Positions 33,947 to 42,266 of a stretch of DNA of 64,000 bases are shown piece after piece; positions within the stretch are counted from its first letter, which is position 1; the number at the start of each line of letters is the position of its first letter. The translations under genes and the position numbers were made by a program. The notes beneath the pieces are model-generated. The model searched no databases. It was not told where the DNA came from and was given only the letters and a program-made list of their open reading frames with translations. Source of the stretch: Mesorhizobium sp. B2-4-3 (GTDB lineage Bacteria > Pseudomonadota > Alphaproteobacteria > Rhizobiales > Rhizobiaceae); the NCBI RefSeq assembly GCF_006442815.1, contig NZ_VFVL01000014.1:62001-126000 (forward strand). Reading direction: 5' to 3'.

Positions 33947-34867
33947 TTACTTTCCGGCCAAGATATCCTTGATCAGCCGCTGGCAGCGCTCAGCCATGAA
34001 GTCGAGCAACAGCCGCACCTTCGGATCCTGCAGCTTTTTGTGCGGATAGACGGCGGCGAACTGCACCGGCGTCGGCGGCGCCTGGGGCAGGATCACTTTC
34101 AGCCGCCGGTCGCGGATGAATGGCTCGACCTCGAAACGAGGCTTGTTGATGATGCCGCGCCCCGACAAGGCCCAGCCGGTCAGCACGTCGCCGTCGTCGG
34201 TGTCATAAGGGCCGTGCACCTCGAATTTGTGCGGTCCGCTCGGCGTCTGCAGCGTCCAGACATATTCGCGCGCGCCGGCATAGCGCAGCATCAGGCAGTC
34301 GTGCTTCTTGCCGATCAGCTCCTGAGCCTCGGCCGGTTCGCCGCGCGCTTCGAGATATTTCGGCGCCGCCACCAGCACGCGCTCGCATTCCATGATGCCG
34401 CGCATCCTGAGGCTTGAATCCTCGATGATGCCGAGCCGGAAGGCGACGTCGATGCCTTCCTTCATGATATCGACATTGTGGTCGGAAAGCCTGAGCCGCA
34501 CCTCGATATCGGGGTATTTGTCGTGGAAATCCGGAATGCCGGACGCGATCAGCCGCCGGCCGAGGCCGAGCGGCGCCGTGACCCTGATGGTGCCGCGCGG
34601 CTGGCCGGAAAGTGCCGCGACCGCGGCTTCCGCTTCGGTGATCGCGTCCAGCACCTGCTTGGCGCCGGCGTAGAACACCGTGCCGTGCTCGGTCGGCATC
34701 AACTGCCTTGTCGTGCGATTGAACAGCCTGACCCCAAGATGCTTCTCCAGTTCCTTGATGCGGTTGGAGGCGACGGCCGGCGAAATGCGCATGTCGCGCC
34801 CCGCCGCCGACAGATTGCCGAGCTCGACGACACGGACGAAGACGGCGATGTTGTCGAGATAGGCCAT
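33947..34867 (-). CDS. LysR-family transcriptional regulator
   Basis: 306-residue regulator. The N-terminal winged HTH is clear (VVELGNLSAAGRDMRISPAV, ASNRIKELEKHLGVRLFNRT), followed by the two-lobed effector domain (GTIRVTAPLGLGRRLIASGI). It resembles the CrgA/PecT-like subgroup. It is divergent from the urate hydroxylase gene puuD 300 bases away, the usual geometry for a LysR activator and its target, so control of puuD/guaD is a reasonable guess. A 144-base palindromic repeat lies between them. Confidence 0.88.
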   Translation of the reverse strand: MAYLDNIAVFVRVVELGNLSAAGRDMRISPAVASNRIKELEKHLGVRLFNRTTRQLMPTEHGTVFYAGAKQVLDAITEAEAAVAALSGQPRGTIRVTAPLGLGRRLIASGIPDFHDKYPDIEVRLRLSDHNVDIMKEGIDVAFRLGIIEDSSLRMRGIMECERVLVAAPKYLEARGEPAEAQELIGKKHDCLMLRYAGAREYVWTLQTPSGPHKFEVHGPYDTDDGDVLTGWALSGRGIINKPRFEVEPFIRDRRLKVILPQAPPTPVQFAAVYPHKKLQDPKVRLLLDFMAERCQRLIKDILAGK

Positions 34868-34901
34868 GCGGCGGCTTCCGTGGCTCTTAGACGGCTGCGC
34901 G

Positions 34902-35045
34902 AAGGTGTGTGGAGATTCAGGTGATGCCGGCCTGCAAACGCCGGGTTCCTGCGCTTCCGGTGCTCACGTACTTCAAGTACGCTCCGCTCCGGTTCTCGAA
35001 ACCCGCCGTTTTCGGCTCGGCCTGATCTGAATCCTCACACACCTT
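34902..35045. repeat. 144-base imperfect palindromic element
   Basis: Nearly symmetric element: AAGGTGTGTGGAGATTCAG (34902-34920) pairs with CTGAATCCTCACACACCTT (35027-35045). Inner arms include GCCGGCC/GGCTCGGCC and CCGGTGCTCACGTACTTCAA against GTACGCTCCGCTCCGG. It lies 34 bases upstream of the LysR ATG. I recognise the central CACGTACTTCAAGTACGCTC as common in Mesorhizobium intergenic DNA, so it is a dispersed repeat rather than a specific operator. The 121 bases that remain before puuD contain a T9 run (35069-35077). Confidence 0.6.
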
Positions 35046-35166
35046 AGGCAACCCTAGTATTTTCCATTTTTTTTTGAAAGTCATCGCGCACCTCGCCTCT
35101 TTTCGTTTGCGCGCCAGCCCGTAAAGTCCCTCTCATCGGCAAGGACGAGTTCCCAGGGGCCACTCG

Positions 35167-36393
35167 ATGACGGATTTCGCGATTTTCTGGGACTGGCTGA
35201 GTTTTGCGGTCCGCTGGCTGCATGTCATCACTGGCATCGCCTGGATCGGCTCATCCTTCTATTTCGTCGCCCTCGACCTTGGCCTGCGCCAGCGTCCCAG
35301 CCTGCCCGCCGGCGCCTTCGGCGAGGAATGGCAGGTCCATGGCGGCGGCTTCTACCATATCCAGAAATATCTGGTGGCGCCGGCCGAGATGCCGGAACAC
35401 CTCACCTGGTTCAAATGGGAATCCTACGCCACCTGGCTGTCGGGCTTCGCCATGCTCTGCGTGGTCTACTATGCCGGCGCCGATCTCTTCCTGATCGACC
35501 CCAACGTGCTCAACATCTCGGTGCCGGTCGGCATCCTTCTGTCGCTCGCCACCATCGGTGTCGGCTGGATCGTCTACGATCTGCTCTGCCGCTCACCGTT
35601 GGGTAAAAGCGATACCGGGCTGATGCTGGTGCTCTACTGTGTGCTGGTGTTCATCGCCTGGGGGCTTACACACCTCTTCACCGGCCGCGCCGCCTTCCTG
35701 CATCTCGGCGCCATCACCGCCACGATCATGTCGGCCAATGTCTTCATGGTCATCATCCCCAACCAGAAGATCGTCGTCGCCGACCTGATCGCCGGCCGCA
35801 AGCCCGACCCGAAATACGGCAAGATCGCCAAGCAGCGCTCGCTGCACAACAACTACCTGACCTTGCCGGTCCTGTTCCTGATGCTGTCGAACCACTACCC
35901 GCTGGCCTTCGGCACTGAGTTCAACTGGATCATCGCCTCGCTGGTGTTCATCATCGGCGTGCTGATCCGGCACTATTTCAACACCGTGCATGCAAGGAAG
36001 GGCAACCCGACCTGGACCTGGCTGGGTGCTGCCGTGCTGTTCGTGATCATCATCTGGCTGTCAACCGTGCCAAAGGTGCTGACCGGCGAGCCGAAGACCT
36101 CCGCCGCCTCCGCCGCCGCGCAGGTCTACATCGCCTCGGCGCATTTCCCGGCCGTGCGCGACACAGTGCTTGGCCGCTGCTCCATGTGCCATACGGAGGA
36201 GCCGGTCTATGAAGGCATCTACCATGCGCCGAAGGGCGTGCTGCTCGACACCGATGAGCGCATCGCCGAGCATGCGCGCGAGATCTACATCCAGGCCGGC
36301 CGGGCGCATGCCATGCCGCCCGCCAATGTCAGCCAAATAACCGACCAGGAACGGGCCCTTCTGGTCGCCTGGTTCGAAGGCGCCGGAAAGTGA
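35167..36393 (+). CDS. puuD: Urate hydroxylase PuuD (membrane-bound, cytochrome c-fused)
   Basis: 408-residue integral membrane urate oxidase producing 5-hydroxyisourate. The N-terminal two thirds contains about eight hydrophobic segments and the family opening WLSFAVRWLHVITGIAWIGS. The C-terminal periplasmic part is a class I cytochrome c with haem site C338-S-M-C-H and a likely Met ligand in AHAMPPAN, passing electrons to the respiratory chain. This is the non-peroxide urate oxidase type, not the E. coli gamma-glutamyl hydrolase of the same symbol. Its stop is 3 bases from the guaD ATG, so they form an operon. Confidence 0.95.
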   Translation: MTDFAIFWDWLSFAVRWLHVITGIAWIGSSFYFVALDLGLRQRPSLPAGAFGEEWQVHGGGFYHIQKYLVAPAEMPEHLTWFKWESYATWLSGFAMLCVVYYAGADLFLIDPNVLNISVPVGILLSLATIGVGWIVYDLLCRSPLGKSDTGLMLVLYCVLVFIAWGLTHLFTGRAAFLHLGAITATIMSANVFMVIIPNQKIVVADLIAGRKPDPKYGKIAKQRSLHNNYLTLPVLFLMLSNHYPLAFGTEFNWIIASLVFIIGVLIRHYFNTVHARKGNPTWTWLGAAVLFVIIIWLSTVPKVLTGEPKTSAASAAAQVYIASAHFPAVRDTVLGRCSMCHTEEPVYEGIYHAPKGVLLDTDERIAEHAREIYIQAGRAHAMPPANVSQITDQERALLVAWFEGAGK

Positions 36394-36395
36394 GC

Positions 36396-37709
36396 ATGAC
36401 ATCGAAACTTCTGCGCGGCCGCACGCTGTCCTTCCTGCGTTGGCCCGAAACGATAGACGATCATTCCGCCTGGCGTTACGAGGAGGATGGCGGTCTGCTG
36501 ATCGAAAACGGCAGGATCGTTGCCGCCGGCTCCTATGCGGAGGTCTTGAAGAAGGCGGGTGCCGGTGTCGAGACGATCGACCATCGTCCGCATCTCATCT
36601 TGCCCGGCTTCATCGACGCGCATGTGCATTTTCCGCAAATGCAGATCATCGCTTCCTATGGCGCCGAACTGCTCGACTGGCTGAACAAATACACCTTTCC
36701 GGAAGAGTCGAAGTTCCAGAACGCGCAGCACGGACGCCGCATCGCGCGGCTGTTCCTCGACGAAATGCTGCGCCACGGCACGACGACGGTCGCCGCCTAT
36801 TGCTCGGTGCACAGATCGTCCGCCGAAGCCTTCTTCGCCGAGTCGCATGAACGCAACATGCTCAACATCGCCGGCAAGGTGATGATGGACCGCAATGCGC
36901 CCGACGGCGTGCTCGACACGCCCCAGACCGGCTATGACGATACCAAGGCGCTCATCGCCGAATGGCACGGCAAGGGCCGCCAGCTCTATGCCATCACGCC
37001 GCGCTTTGCCATCACCTCCTCGCCCGAGCAGCTGGAGATGGCCGGCGCGCTATGCCGCGAATATCCCGATTTCCACATGCAGACGCATCTGTCGGAAAAC
37101 CACGCCGAGATCGCCTTCACCCAGGAGCTCTATCCCTGGTCGCGCGACTACACCGACGTCTATGAGCATTACGGCCTGCTCGGTAAGAAAAGCCTGTTCG
37201 GCCACTGCATCCACCTGTCGGAACGCGAGGCAGACGCGCTGTCGCAGTCGGGTTCGGTGGCGGTATTCTGCCCGACATCCAATCTTTTCCTGGGCTCCGG
37301 CCTGTTCGACTACCAGCGCTATCGCCGGCGCGAGAAGCCGCTCAGGATCGCAGCCGCGACCGATGTCGGCGGCGGCACCAACTATTCGATGCTGCGCACC
37401 ATGGACGAAGGCTACAAGGTGATCGCTTTGAACGGCGAGAAGCTCAACCCGTTCCAATCTTTCTGGCAACTGACGCGCGGCAATGCCGAGGCGCTCTCGG
37501 TGGCCGACAAGGTCGGCACGCTGGACGAAGGCACCGATGCCGATATCGTCGTGCTCGACGCCCACGCCACGCCGGGCATGCGGCTCAGGATGGAGACGGT
37601 GGAAACGCTGGCCGAAGAGCTCTTCCTGCTGCAGACGCTGGGCGACGATCGCGCCGTGCGCGAGGTCTATGTGGCGGGGCGGCCGGCGAAGAGCGCCATT
37701 ACGGCGTGA
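36396..37709 (+). CDS. guaD: Guanine deaminase
   Basis: 437-residue amidohydrolase converting guanine to xanthine, feeding XdhAB. Metal ligands are visible: FIDAHVHFPQMQ (HxH), MQTHLSENHAE, LFGHCIHLSERE and AATDVGGGTNYSML (Asp). It has the GuaD motif YGAELLDWLNKYTFPEE. ATG 36396 lies 5 bases after GGAAAG; a GTG six bases upstream is possible and would overlap puuD by 4. It is coupled to puuD, an unusual pairing of steps one and three of the pathway. Confidence 0.93.
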   Translation: MTSKLLRGRTLSFLRWPETIDDHSAWRYEEDGGLLIENGRIVAAGSYAEVLKKAGAGVETIDHRPHLILPGFIDAHVHFPQMQIIASYGAELLDWLNKYTFPEESKFQNAQHGRRIARLFLDEMLRHGTTTVAAYCSVHRSSAEAFFAESHERNMLNIAGKVMMDRNAPDGVLDTPQTGYDDTKALIAEWHGKGRQLYAITPRFAITSSPEQLEMAGALCREYPDFHMQTHLSENHAEIAFTQELYPWSRDYTDVYEHYGLLGKKSLFGHCIHLSEREADALSQSGSVAVFCPTSNLFLGSGLFDYQRYRRREKPLRIAAATDVGGGTNYSMLRTMDEGYKVIALNGEKLNPFQSFWQLTRGNAEALSVADKVGTLDEGTDADIVVLDAHATPGMRLRMETVETLAEELFLLQTLGDDRAVREVYVAGRPAKSAITA

Positions 37710-37736
37710 ACCCCGTCACCCGGATTGCCAACCGAA

Positions 37737-37862
37737 TTGCGAAGGGCAATTCGGGGCAATCCGACCTCTCCCCGAGGGGAGAGGAGCGAGCCGGCGCTGG
37801 CGCCAGCCTCTTCTCCCCACCGGGAAGAAGGTGGCCGCGAAGCGGCCGGATGAGGGGGCCTC
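37737..37862. repeat. Dispersed GC-rich palindromic repeat (TTCTCCCC/AAGCGGCC type)
   Basis: Between guaD and the UPF0303 gene lies a run of hairpins: CTCTCCCC GA GGGGAGAG (37766-37783), GGCGCTGGCGCCAGC, and GGCCGC GAA GCGGCC (37832 onward) followed by GGATGAGGGGG. The right half resembles the repeat at 44842-45032 (TTCTCCCC...GAGAAGG.GGCCG.GAAGC...GGATGAGGGG), so both belong to one dispersed family. Confidence 0.55.
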
Positions 37863-37930
37863 CGCGACGGACGCTTGACCGGGCAGAGGTTGTCGTACAA
37901 ACGACGGTGTCGATTTTCGGAGAAAGAGAT

Positions 37931-38434
37931 ATGGCCACCGCCGACGACATCGCTCTGATCAAGAAACAGGAAGCCACGCTGGTTTTCCCGGCCTTCGACG
38001 AGGCCGTCGCTTTCAAGATCGGCTCTGCCATCAGGGACCGGGCGCTGAAGGAAAACCTGCCTGTTATCGTCGACATCAGGACCTTCGACCGGCCGATCTT
38101 CTATGCCGCGATGCCTGGCTCCAACGCCTCCAATCCCGATTGGGCGCGGCGCAAGATCAATGTCGTGAAGCGCTATCTGAGAAGCACCTATCGCTTGGTG
38201 CTGGAACAGCAGCGGCCCGACCGCACTTTCAAGGTCGGTGAGGGCCTGGACATCGCCGACTATGTGCTGGCCGGCGGCGGCTTTCCGGTCACGGTGAAAG
38301 GTGCCGGCGTCATCGGCGTCATCGCGGTCTCGGGCCTGCCCGAGCGCGAGGACCATGGCGTCGTCGTCGATGCGCTCTGCGCTCATCTTGGCATCGATGC
38401 GAGCGGGCTCGCGCTGCCGCCGGAAGAAAAATGA
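37931..38434 (+). CDS. UPF0303 / heme-degrading-domain (GlcG-HbpS-like) protein
   Basis: 167-residue cytoplasmic protein of the UPF0303 family, which shares the GlcG/HbpS fold. Key stretches: FDEAVAFKIGSAIRDRALKE, VIVDIRTFDRPIFYAAMPGS, NPDWARRKINVVKRYLRSTY and GVIGVIAVSGLPEREDHGVV. GGAG precedes ATG 37931. Its stop overlaps the glycerate kinase ATG (ATGA), so it is translationally coupled to glyoxylate salvage in the purine locus. Biochemical function is not established for the family; heme or small-molecule binding is plausible. Confidence 0.8.
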   Translation: MATADDIALIKKQEATLVFPAFDEAVAFKIGSAIRDRALKENLPVIVDIRTFDRPIFYAAMPGSNASNPDWARRKINVVKRYLRSTYRLVLEQQRPDRTFKVGEGLDIADYVLAGGGFPVTVKGAGVIGVIAVSGLPEREDHGVVVDALCAHLGIDASGLALPPEEK

Positions 38435-39690
38435 CCGACCCGAAAACCTTTCTGACGTCGATCTTCAATGCCGCCGTCGCCGCGGCCGATCCGGAAAAGA
38501 CGATCCGCAATCATTTGCCGGCGAAGCCGAAGGGCCGCACCATCGTCATAGGCGCGGGAAAAGGCTCGGCGCAGATGGCGGCAGCCTTCGAGAAGGTCTG
38601 GGACGGCCCCATCGATGGCCTTGTCGTCACCCGCTACGGTTACGGCGCCAGATGCGAGCGTATCGAAATCATCGAGGCGGCGCATCCGGTGCCGGACGCC
38701 GCCGGTCTCGAGGCATCGCGCCGGCTGCTGGAGAAAGTTCGGGGCCTGACCGCTGACGATCTGGTGGTCGCGCTGATTTCCGGCGGCGGCTCGGCCCTGC
38801 TGCCATCGCCCGCTCCCGGGCTGACGCTTGCCGATGAGATCGCCGTCAACGAGGCGCTGCTTGCCTCCGGAGCCCCGATCGCGGCGATGAACACCATCCG
38901 CAAGCATGTCTCGACCATCAAGGGCGGACGCCTGGCCGCGGTCGCTCATCCGGCGCGCGTGGTGTCGCTGGTCGTTTCCGACATTCCCGGCGACAATCCG
39001 GCGCTGGTCGCATCGGGACCGACCGTTCCCGACACCGGCAACCGCGCGGATGCGCTGGCCTCGATCGCCGCCTATGGCATGAAGCTGCCGGTTTCGGTGA
39101 TGGCGCATATCCAGTCGCCGGCCGCCGCCGCGCCGCGTCCCGACGATCCGCGCTTTGCCGGCAACGAGGTGCATCTGACCGCCTCGGCCGGCGTCTCGCT
39201 GGAAGCGGCTGCCGCCGAAGCGAAGCGGCAAGGCATCGATGCCGTCATCCTGTCGGATGCGATCGAAGGCGAGGCGCGCGAGGTCGGCGGCGTCCACGCG
39301 GCGATCACGCGCGAAGTGGCGACGCGCAACCGTCCCTTCAAGAAGCCGGTGCTGATCCTGTCCGGCGGCGAAACGACCGTGACGCTGCGCGCCAAAGGCA
39401 AGGGCGGCCGCAACTCCGAATTCCTGCTCGCCTTCGCTATCGGCATCGACGGCGTGAACGGCATACATGCGTTGGCCGCCGACACCGACGGCATCGACGG
39501 CTCCGAGAACAATGCCGGCGCCTTCGCCGACGGCTCGACGGTCTCGCGCATGCGTGCGGCAGGTGCCGACGCCAAGGCGATGCTCGCCGGCAACAACGCC
39601 TGGACGGCCTTCAACGCGGTTGGGGATCTGTTCGTGCCAGGTCCGACCGGTACCAACGTGAATGATCTGAGGGCGATTCTGGTTCGGTAG
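38431..39690 (+). CDS. Glycerate 2-kinase (GckA/TtuD/MOFRL family)
   Basis: 419-residue kinase phosphorylating glycerate to 2-phosphoglycerate. N-terminal half: RTIVIGAGKGSAQMAAAFE, AAHPVPDAAGLEASRRLLE, LVVALISGGGSALLPSPAPG; C-terminal MOFRL domain: VLILSGGETTVTLRAKGKGG, SEFLLAFA and ADTDGIDGSENNAGAF. It overlaps the UPF0303 gene by 4 bases. Glyoxylate released by AllA can become glycerate through tartronate semialdehyde, so this enzyme returns purine carbon to glycolysis. The intermediate glyoxylate carboligase and reductase were not seen here. Confidence 0.93.
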   Translation: MTDPKTFLTSIFNAAVAAADPEKTIRNHLPAKPKGRTIVIGAGKGSAQMAAAFEKVWDGPIDGLVVTRYGYGARCERIEIIEAAHPVPDAAGLEASRRLLEKVRGLTADDLVVALISGGGSALLPSPAPGLTLADEIAVNEALLASGAPIAAMNTIRKHVSTIKGGRLAAVAHPARVVSLVVSDIPGDNPALVASGPTVPDTGNRADALASIAAYGMKLPVSVMAHIQSPAAAAPRPDDPRFAGNEVHLTASAGVSLEAAAAEAKRQGIDAVILSDAIEGEAREVGGVHAAITREVATRNRPFKKPVLILSGGETTVTLRAKGKGGRNSEFLLAFAIGIDGVNGIHALAADTDGIDGSENNAGAFADGSTVSRMRAAGADAKAMLAGNNAWTAFNAVGDLFVPGPTGTNVNDLRAILVR

Positions 39691-39705
39691 CGCAATAAGC
39701 GCTGA

Positions 39706-39752
39706 CGTCGTCATTCCAGGGCGAAGCAGGAGCGCAGCTCCGTCGCGGAGAT
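39706..39752. repeat. Half copy (D) of the dispersed palindromic element
   Basis: GTCGTCATTCCAGGGCGAAG then CAGGAGCGCAGCTCCGTCGC matches one arm of the element at 6689. The complementary half is missing and a different palindromic repeat begins about 55 bases further on, so this copy looks truncated. Confidence 0.5.
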
Positions 39753-39807
39753 ATTGAATTCCTTTGCTCTGCTGCGGTGGAAAAGCTTTGAGACGCCGGC
39801 GGGACAG

Positions 39808-39983
39808 CGCCCCCCTCTGTCCTGCCGGACATCTCCCCCACAACGGGGGAGATTGGCAGCGTCGCGCTCTCGCTTACTCCTGCAACGCTGGAGATTGGCG
39901 CGGCGTAGGAGATTGGCGAAAGCAGCGGCGACGGCCGATCTCCCCCCAAGTGGGGGAGATGTCCGGCAGGACAGAGGGGGGCG
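39808..39983. repeat. Palindromic element with perfect 34-bp inverted repeats
   Basis: The arms at 39808-39841 and 39950-39983 are exact reverse complements over 34 bases (they begin CGCCCCCCTCTGTCCTGCCG), with a 108-base spacer containing internal GGGGGAGATTGG-type motifs. It lies between the convergent glycerate kinase and UdgX genes. Absence of mismatches suggests either recent insertion or ongoing gene conversion. No coding frame inside. Confidence 0.75.
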
Positions 39984-40023
39984 TGAAGAAACGCTACGGA
40001 TCTTGCTTTGCGGTCCGTCCGGA

Positions 40024-40848
40024 TTAAGCCCCCATCAGCCCCTTCACCTTCCGCATATCCTGCAAAAACCGGTCCCGCGCCGCCGCCTTGTCCTCCTGCT
40101 CGCGGATGCGCAGGATGAAGGAGGGGTGGATGGTCACAAACACGCGCAAGCCATCCTCGCGCTCGATCACATCGCCGCGCATCTTGGTGATCGGCACGGC
40201 CTTGCCGAGCAGCGACTGCGCCGCCGTCGCGCCGAGCGCCACCACGAGGTTCGGCTTGACGAGGTCGAGCTCCTTGTCCAGCCACCAGCGGCAGGCCTGG
40301 ATTTCGCCGGCATTGGGCTTCGAATGGATGCGCCTCTTGCCGCGCGGCTCGAATTTGAAGTGTTTGACCGCATTGGTCACATAGACCTTGCGGCGATCGA
40401 TTTCGGCGTCGTCCAGGATGCTGTCGAATATTCTGCCGGCCGGGCCGACAAATGGCTTGCCGGCCAGATCCTCCTGATCGCCGGGCTGTTCGCCGACGAA
40501 GACCACGTCCGCGCTTTCCGGTCCTTCGCCGAACACGGTCTGCGTTGCGTCATGCCAAAGCGGGCAGCGGCGGCAGCCTTTCGCCTCTTCGCGCAACTCC
40601 GGAATGTCTTCGGCTTCAGGCGCCACCACATCAGCCGGCTCGGGCGTCGGCCAATGCTTGGTCTTCACCTTGGCATGGTGCGGTACTGGGGTGGTTGGCA
40701 TCCGGTCGATCATCTCTGACGCGGCTCTGTCTGCTCCTGCTATCAAATCTGGAATGAGCGAGGCCACGGGAAGGTTCCGCCAATATTTCTTCGGCATCTC
40801 CTGCCGTCGCCAAAACGTGATCGCCGCGCCGGTCAGGCCTGTGCTCAA
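40024..40848 (-). CDS. udgX: UdgX family uracil-DNA binding protein (shortened N-terminus)
   Basis: 274-residue family 4-like uracil-DNA glycosylase of the UdgX group, which binds uracil in DNA irreversibly. Motifs: C92/C95 and C186 near the Fe-S site, GEQPGDQ (119-125), the diagnostic KRRIH loop (171-175) whose His is known in UdgX to form the covalent link, and HPSF (241-244). Residues 18-50 (MPKKYWRNLPVASLIPDLIA) look like the tail of a DUF4130 domain that is normally fused in front of UdgX in rhizobia, but the domain itself is missing. Possible starts are TTG 40848, overlapping the glutamine synthetase stop by 4 bases, or ATG 40797. Confidence 0.88.
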   Translation of the reverse strand: MSTGLTGAAITFWRRQEMPKKYWRNLPVASLIPDLIAGADRAASEMIDRMPTTPVPHHAKVKTKHWPTPEPADVVAPEAEDIPELREEAKGCRRCPLWHDATQTVFGEGPESADVVFVGEQPGDQEDLAGKPFVGPAGRIFDSILDDAEIDRRKVYVTNAVKHFKFEPRGKRRIHSKPNAGEIQACRWWLDKELDLVKPNLVVALGATAAQSLLGKAVPITKMRGDVIEREDGLRVFVTIHPSFILRIREQEDKAAARDRFLQDMRKVKGLMGA

Positions 40849-42266
40849 ACCTCATGCAGGTAGAGATGATAGTCCAGCTCGCTGACGGTGCGGGCGACAC
40901 GCAGATATTCCGCTTGCTTGATCGCCACGAAGGTCCGGTGCAGATCGGGGCCGAGCGCCGATTTCAGGAAATCGGAGCCTCTGGCCGCCTCGATCGCGGC
41001 GCGCCAGTCGGCCGGCATGGTCGACTTCTCCGGTGCCTGCTCGTAGCCATTCCCGGTCGTCTCGAGCCCGGGGTCCAGACCCTCATCCAGGCCTTTGACG
41101 ATGCCGGCCAGCACCGTTGCGGCGACAAGGTAGGGATTGGCGTCGACGCCGGACGGCCGGTGCTCGATGCGGCGGTTCCTGGCGTCGCCCGCCGGCACGC
41201 GCAGCGCCACCGAGCGGTTGTTGACGCCCCATGTCGGCGCCACCGGCGCGTAGGACTGCGAGACGAAACGCCGCCACGAATTGGCGTGCGGCGCGAACAC
41301 CAGCATCGATTCCGCCATGGTGTGGATGAGGCCGCCAAGCGCATTGAGCAGTGTTGGCGACCATTTTTCGCCGGCTGCCTCGGTGAAGACGTTGCGGCCG
41401 GCATCGTCCTGCAGCGAGACGTGGAAATGCATGCCGGAGCCGGCATAGGCCTCGATCGGCTTGGCCATGAAGCATGCGGTGACGCCGTGCCGGCGCGCCT
41501 GCGCCCGCACCAGCCGCTTCAGCATGACGAGGTCGTCGGCCGCCCGCATCACGTCCTTGCGGTAGTTGAGCGTCAGCTCGTACTGGCCGGGGGCGTATTC
41601 GGAGATCACCGTCTCGGCCGGAATGCCTTGCGCCTTGGCGGCCGCGTAGATGTCGGAAAACAGCGGCTCCATGCCGTGCAGATGATCGACCGAATAGACC
41701 TCGGTCTTGGCCGAGCGGCGGCCGTCGAGCACCGCGCGGGCGGCTTGCACCTTGCCGTCCGCGTCGCGTTCGTTGGCAAGGAGAAAAAATTCGAGTTCGA
41801 AGGCGCCGGCCGGATGCAGGCCGCGTGCCGCCAGCAGTTCCACCTGCCTTGCCAGCACCAGCCGCGGGTCGGAGGTCATCGGCTGGCCGTCGAGATGGTG
41901 CATCGACATCAGCACCTGGCCACGCGGCGGGTTGGTGCCGAAGAGCGGCGCCAGCGTGCCGGGGATCGGCCATGCCCTGAGGTCGCCGTCGCCGGTGTCC
42001 CACACCAGTCCGGTTTCGTGCACGTCCTCGCCGGTGATGTCGAGGCCGAGGATCGAGATCGGCAGATGCCGGCCATTCTCGAAAATGCCCATCAGCTCGT
42101 GCCGGCGCACGATCTTGCCGCGGCCGATGCCATTGGCGTCGGTCAGCACGATGTCGAACGCCTCGATCTCGGGATGCGCGTCGAGAAAGGCCTTCGCCTC
42201 GGCGGGCGTCGAGCCGGAAGGAGAGGTGGTAACGGCGTTCGGATTGTCCATCGCCGCTTTTCTCAT
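40845..42266 (-). CDS. Glutamine synthetase family protein, gamma-glutamylpolyamine synthetase-like
   Basis: 473-residue ATP-dependent ligase of the glutamine synthetase fold, closest in feel to PuuA (gamma-glutamylputrescine synthetase): [20 protein letters not shown], metal-site [25 protein letters not shown], and nucleotide-binding [20 protein letters not shown], ending DYHLYLHEV as PuuA does. It probably glutamylates a polyamine or other amine. Its ATG overlaps the stop of the aminotransferase gene (ATGA), and its own stop overlaps the UdgX start, so three genes are translationally chained. Not a housekeeping GlnA: it lacks the adenylylation loop. Confidence 0.85.
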
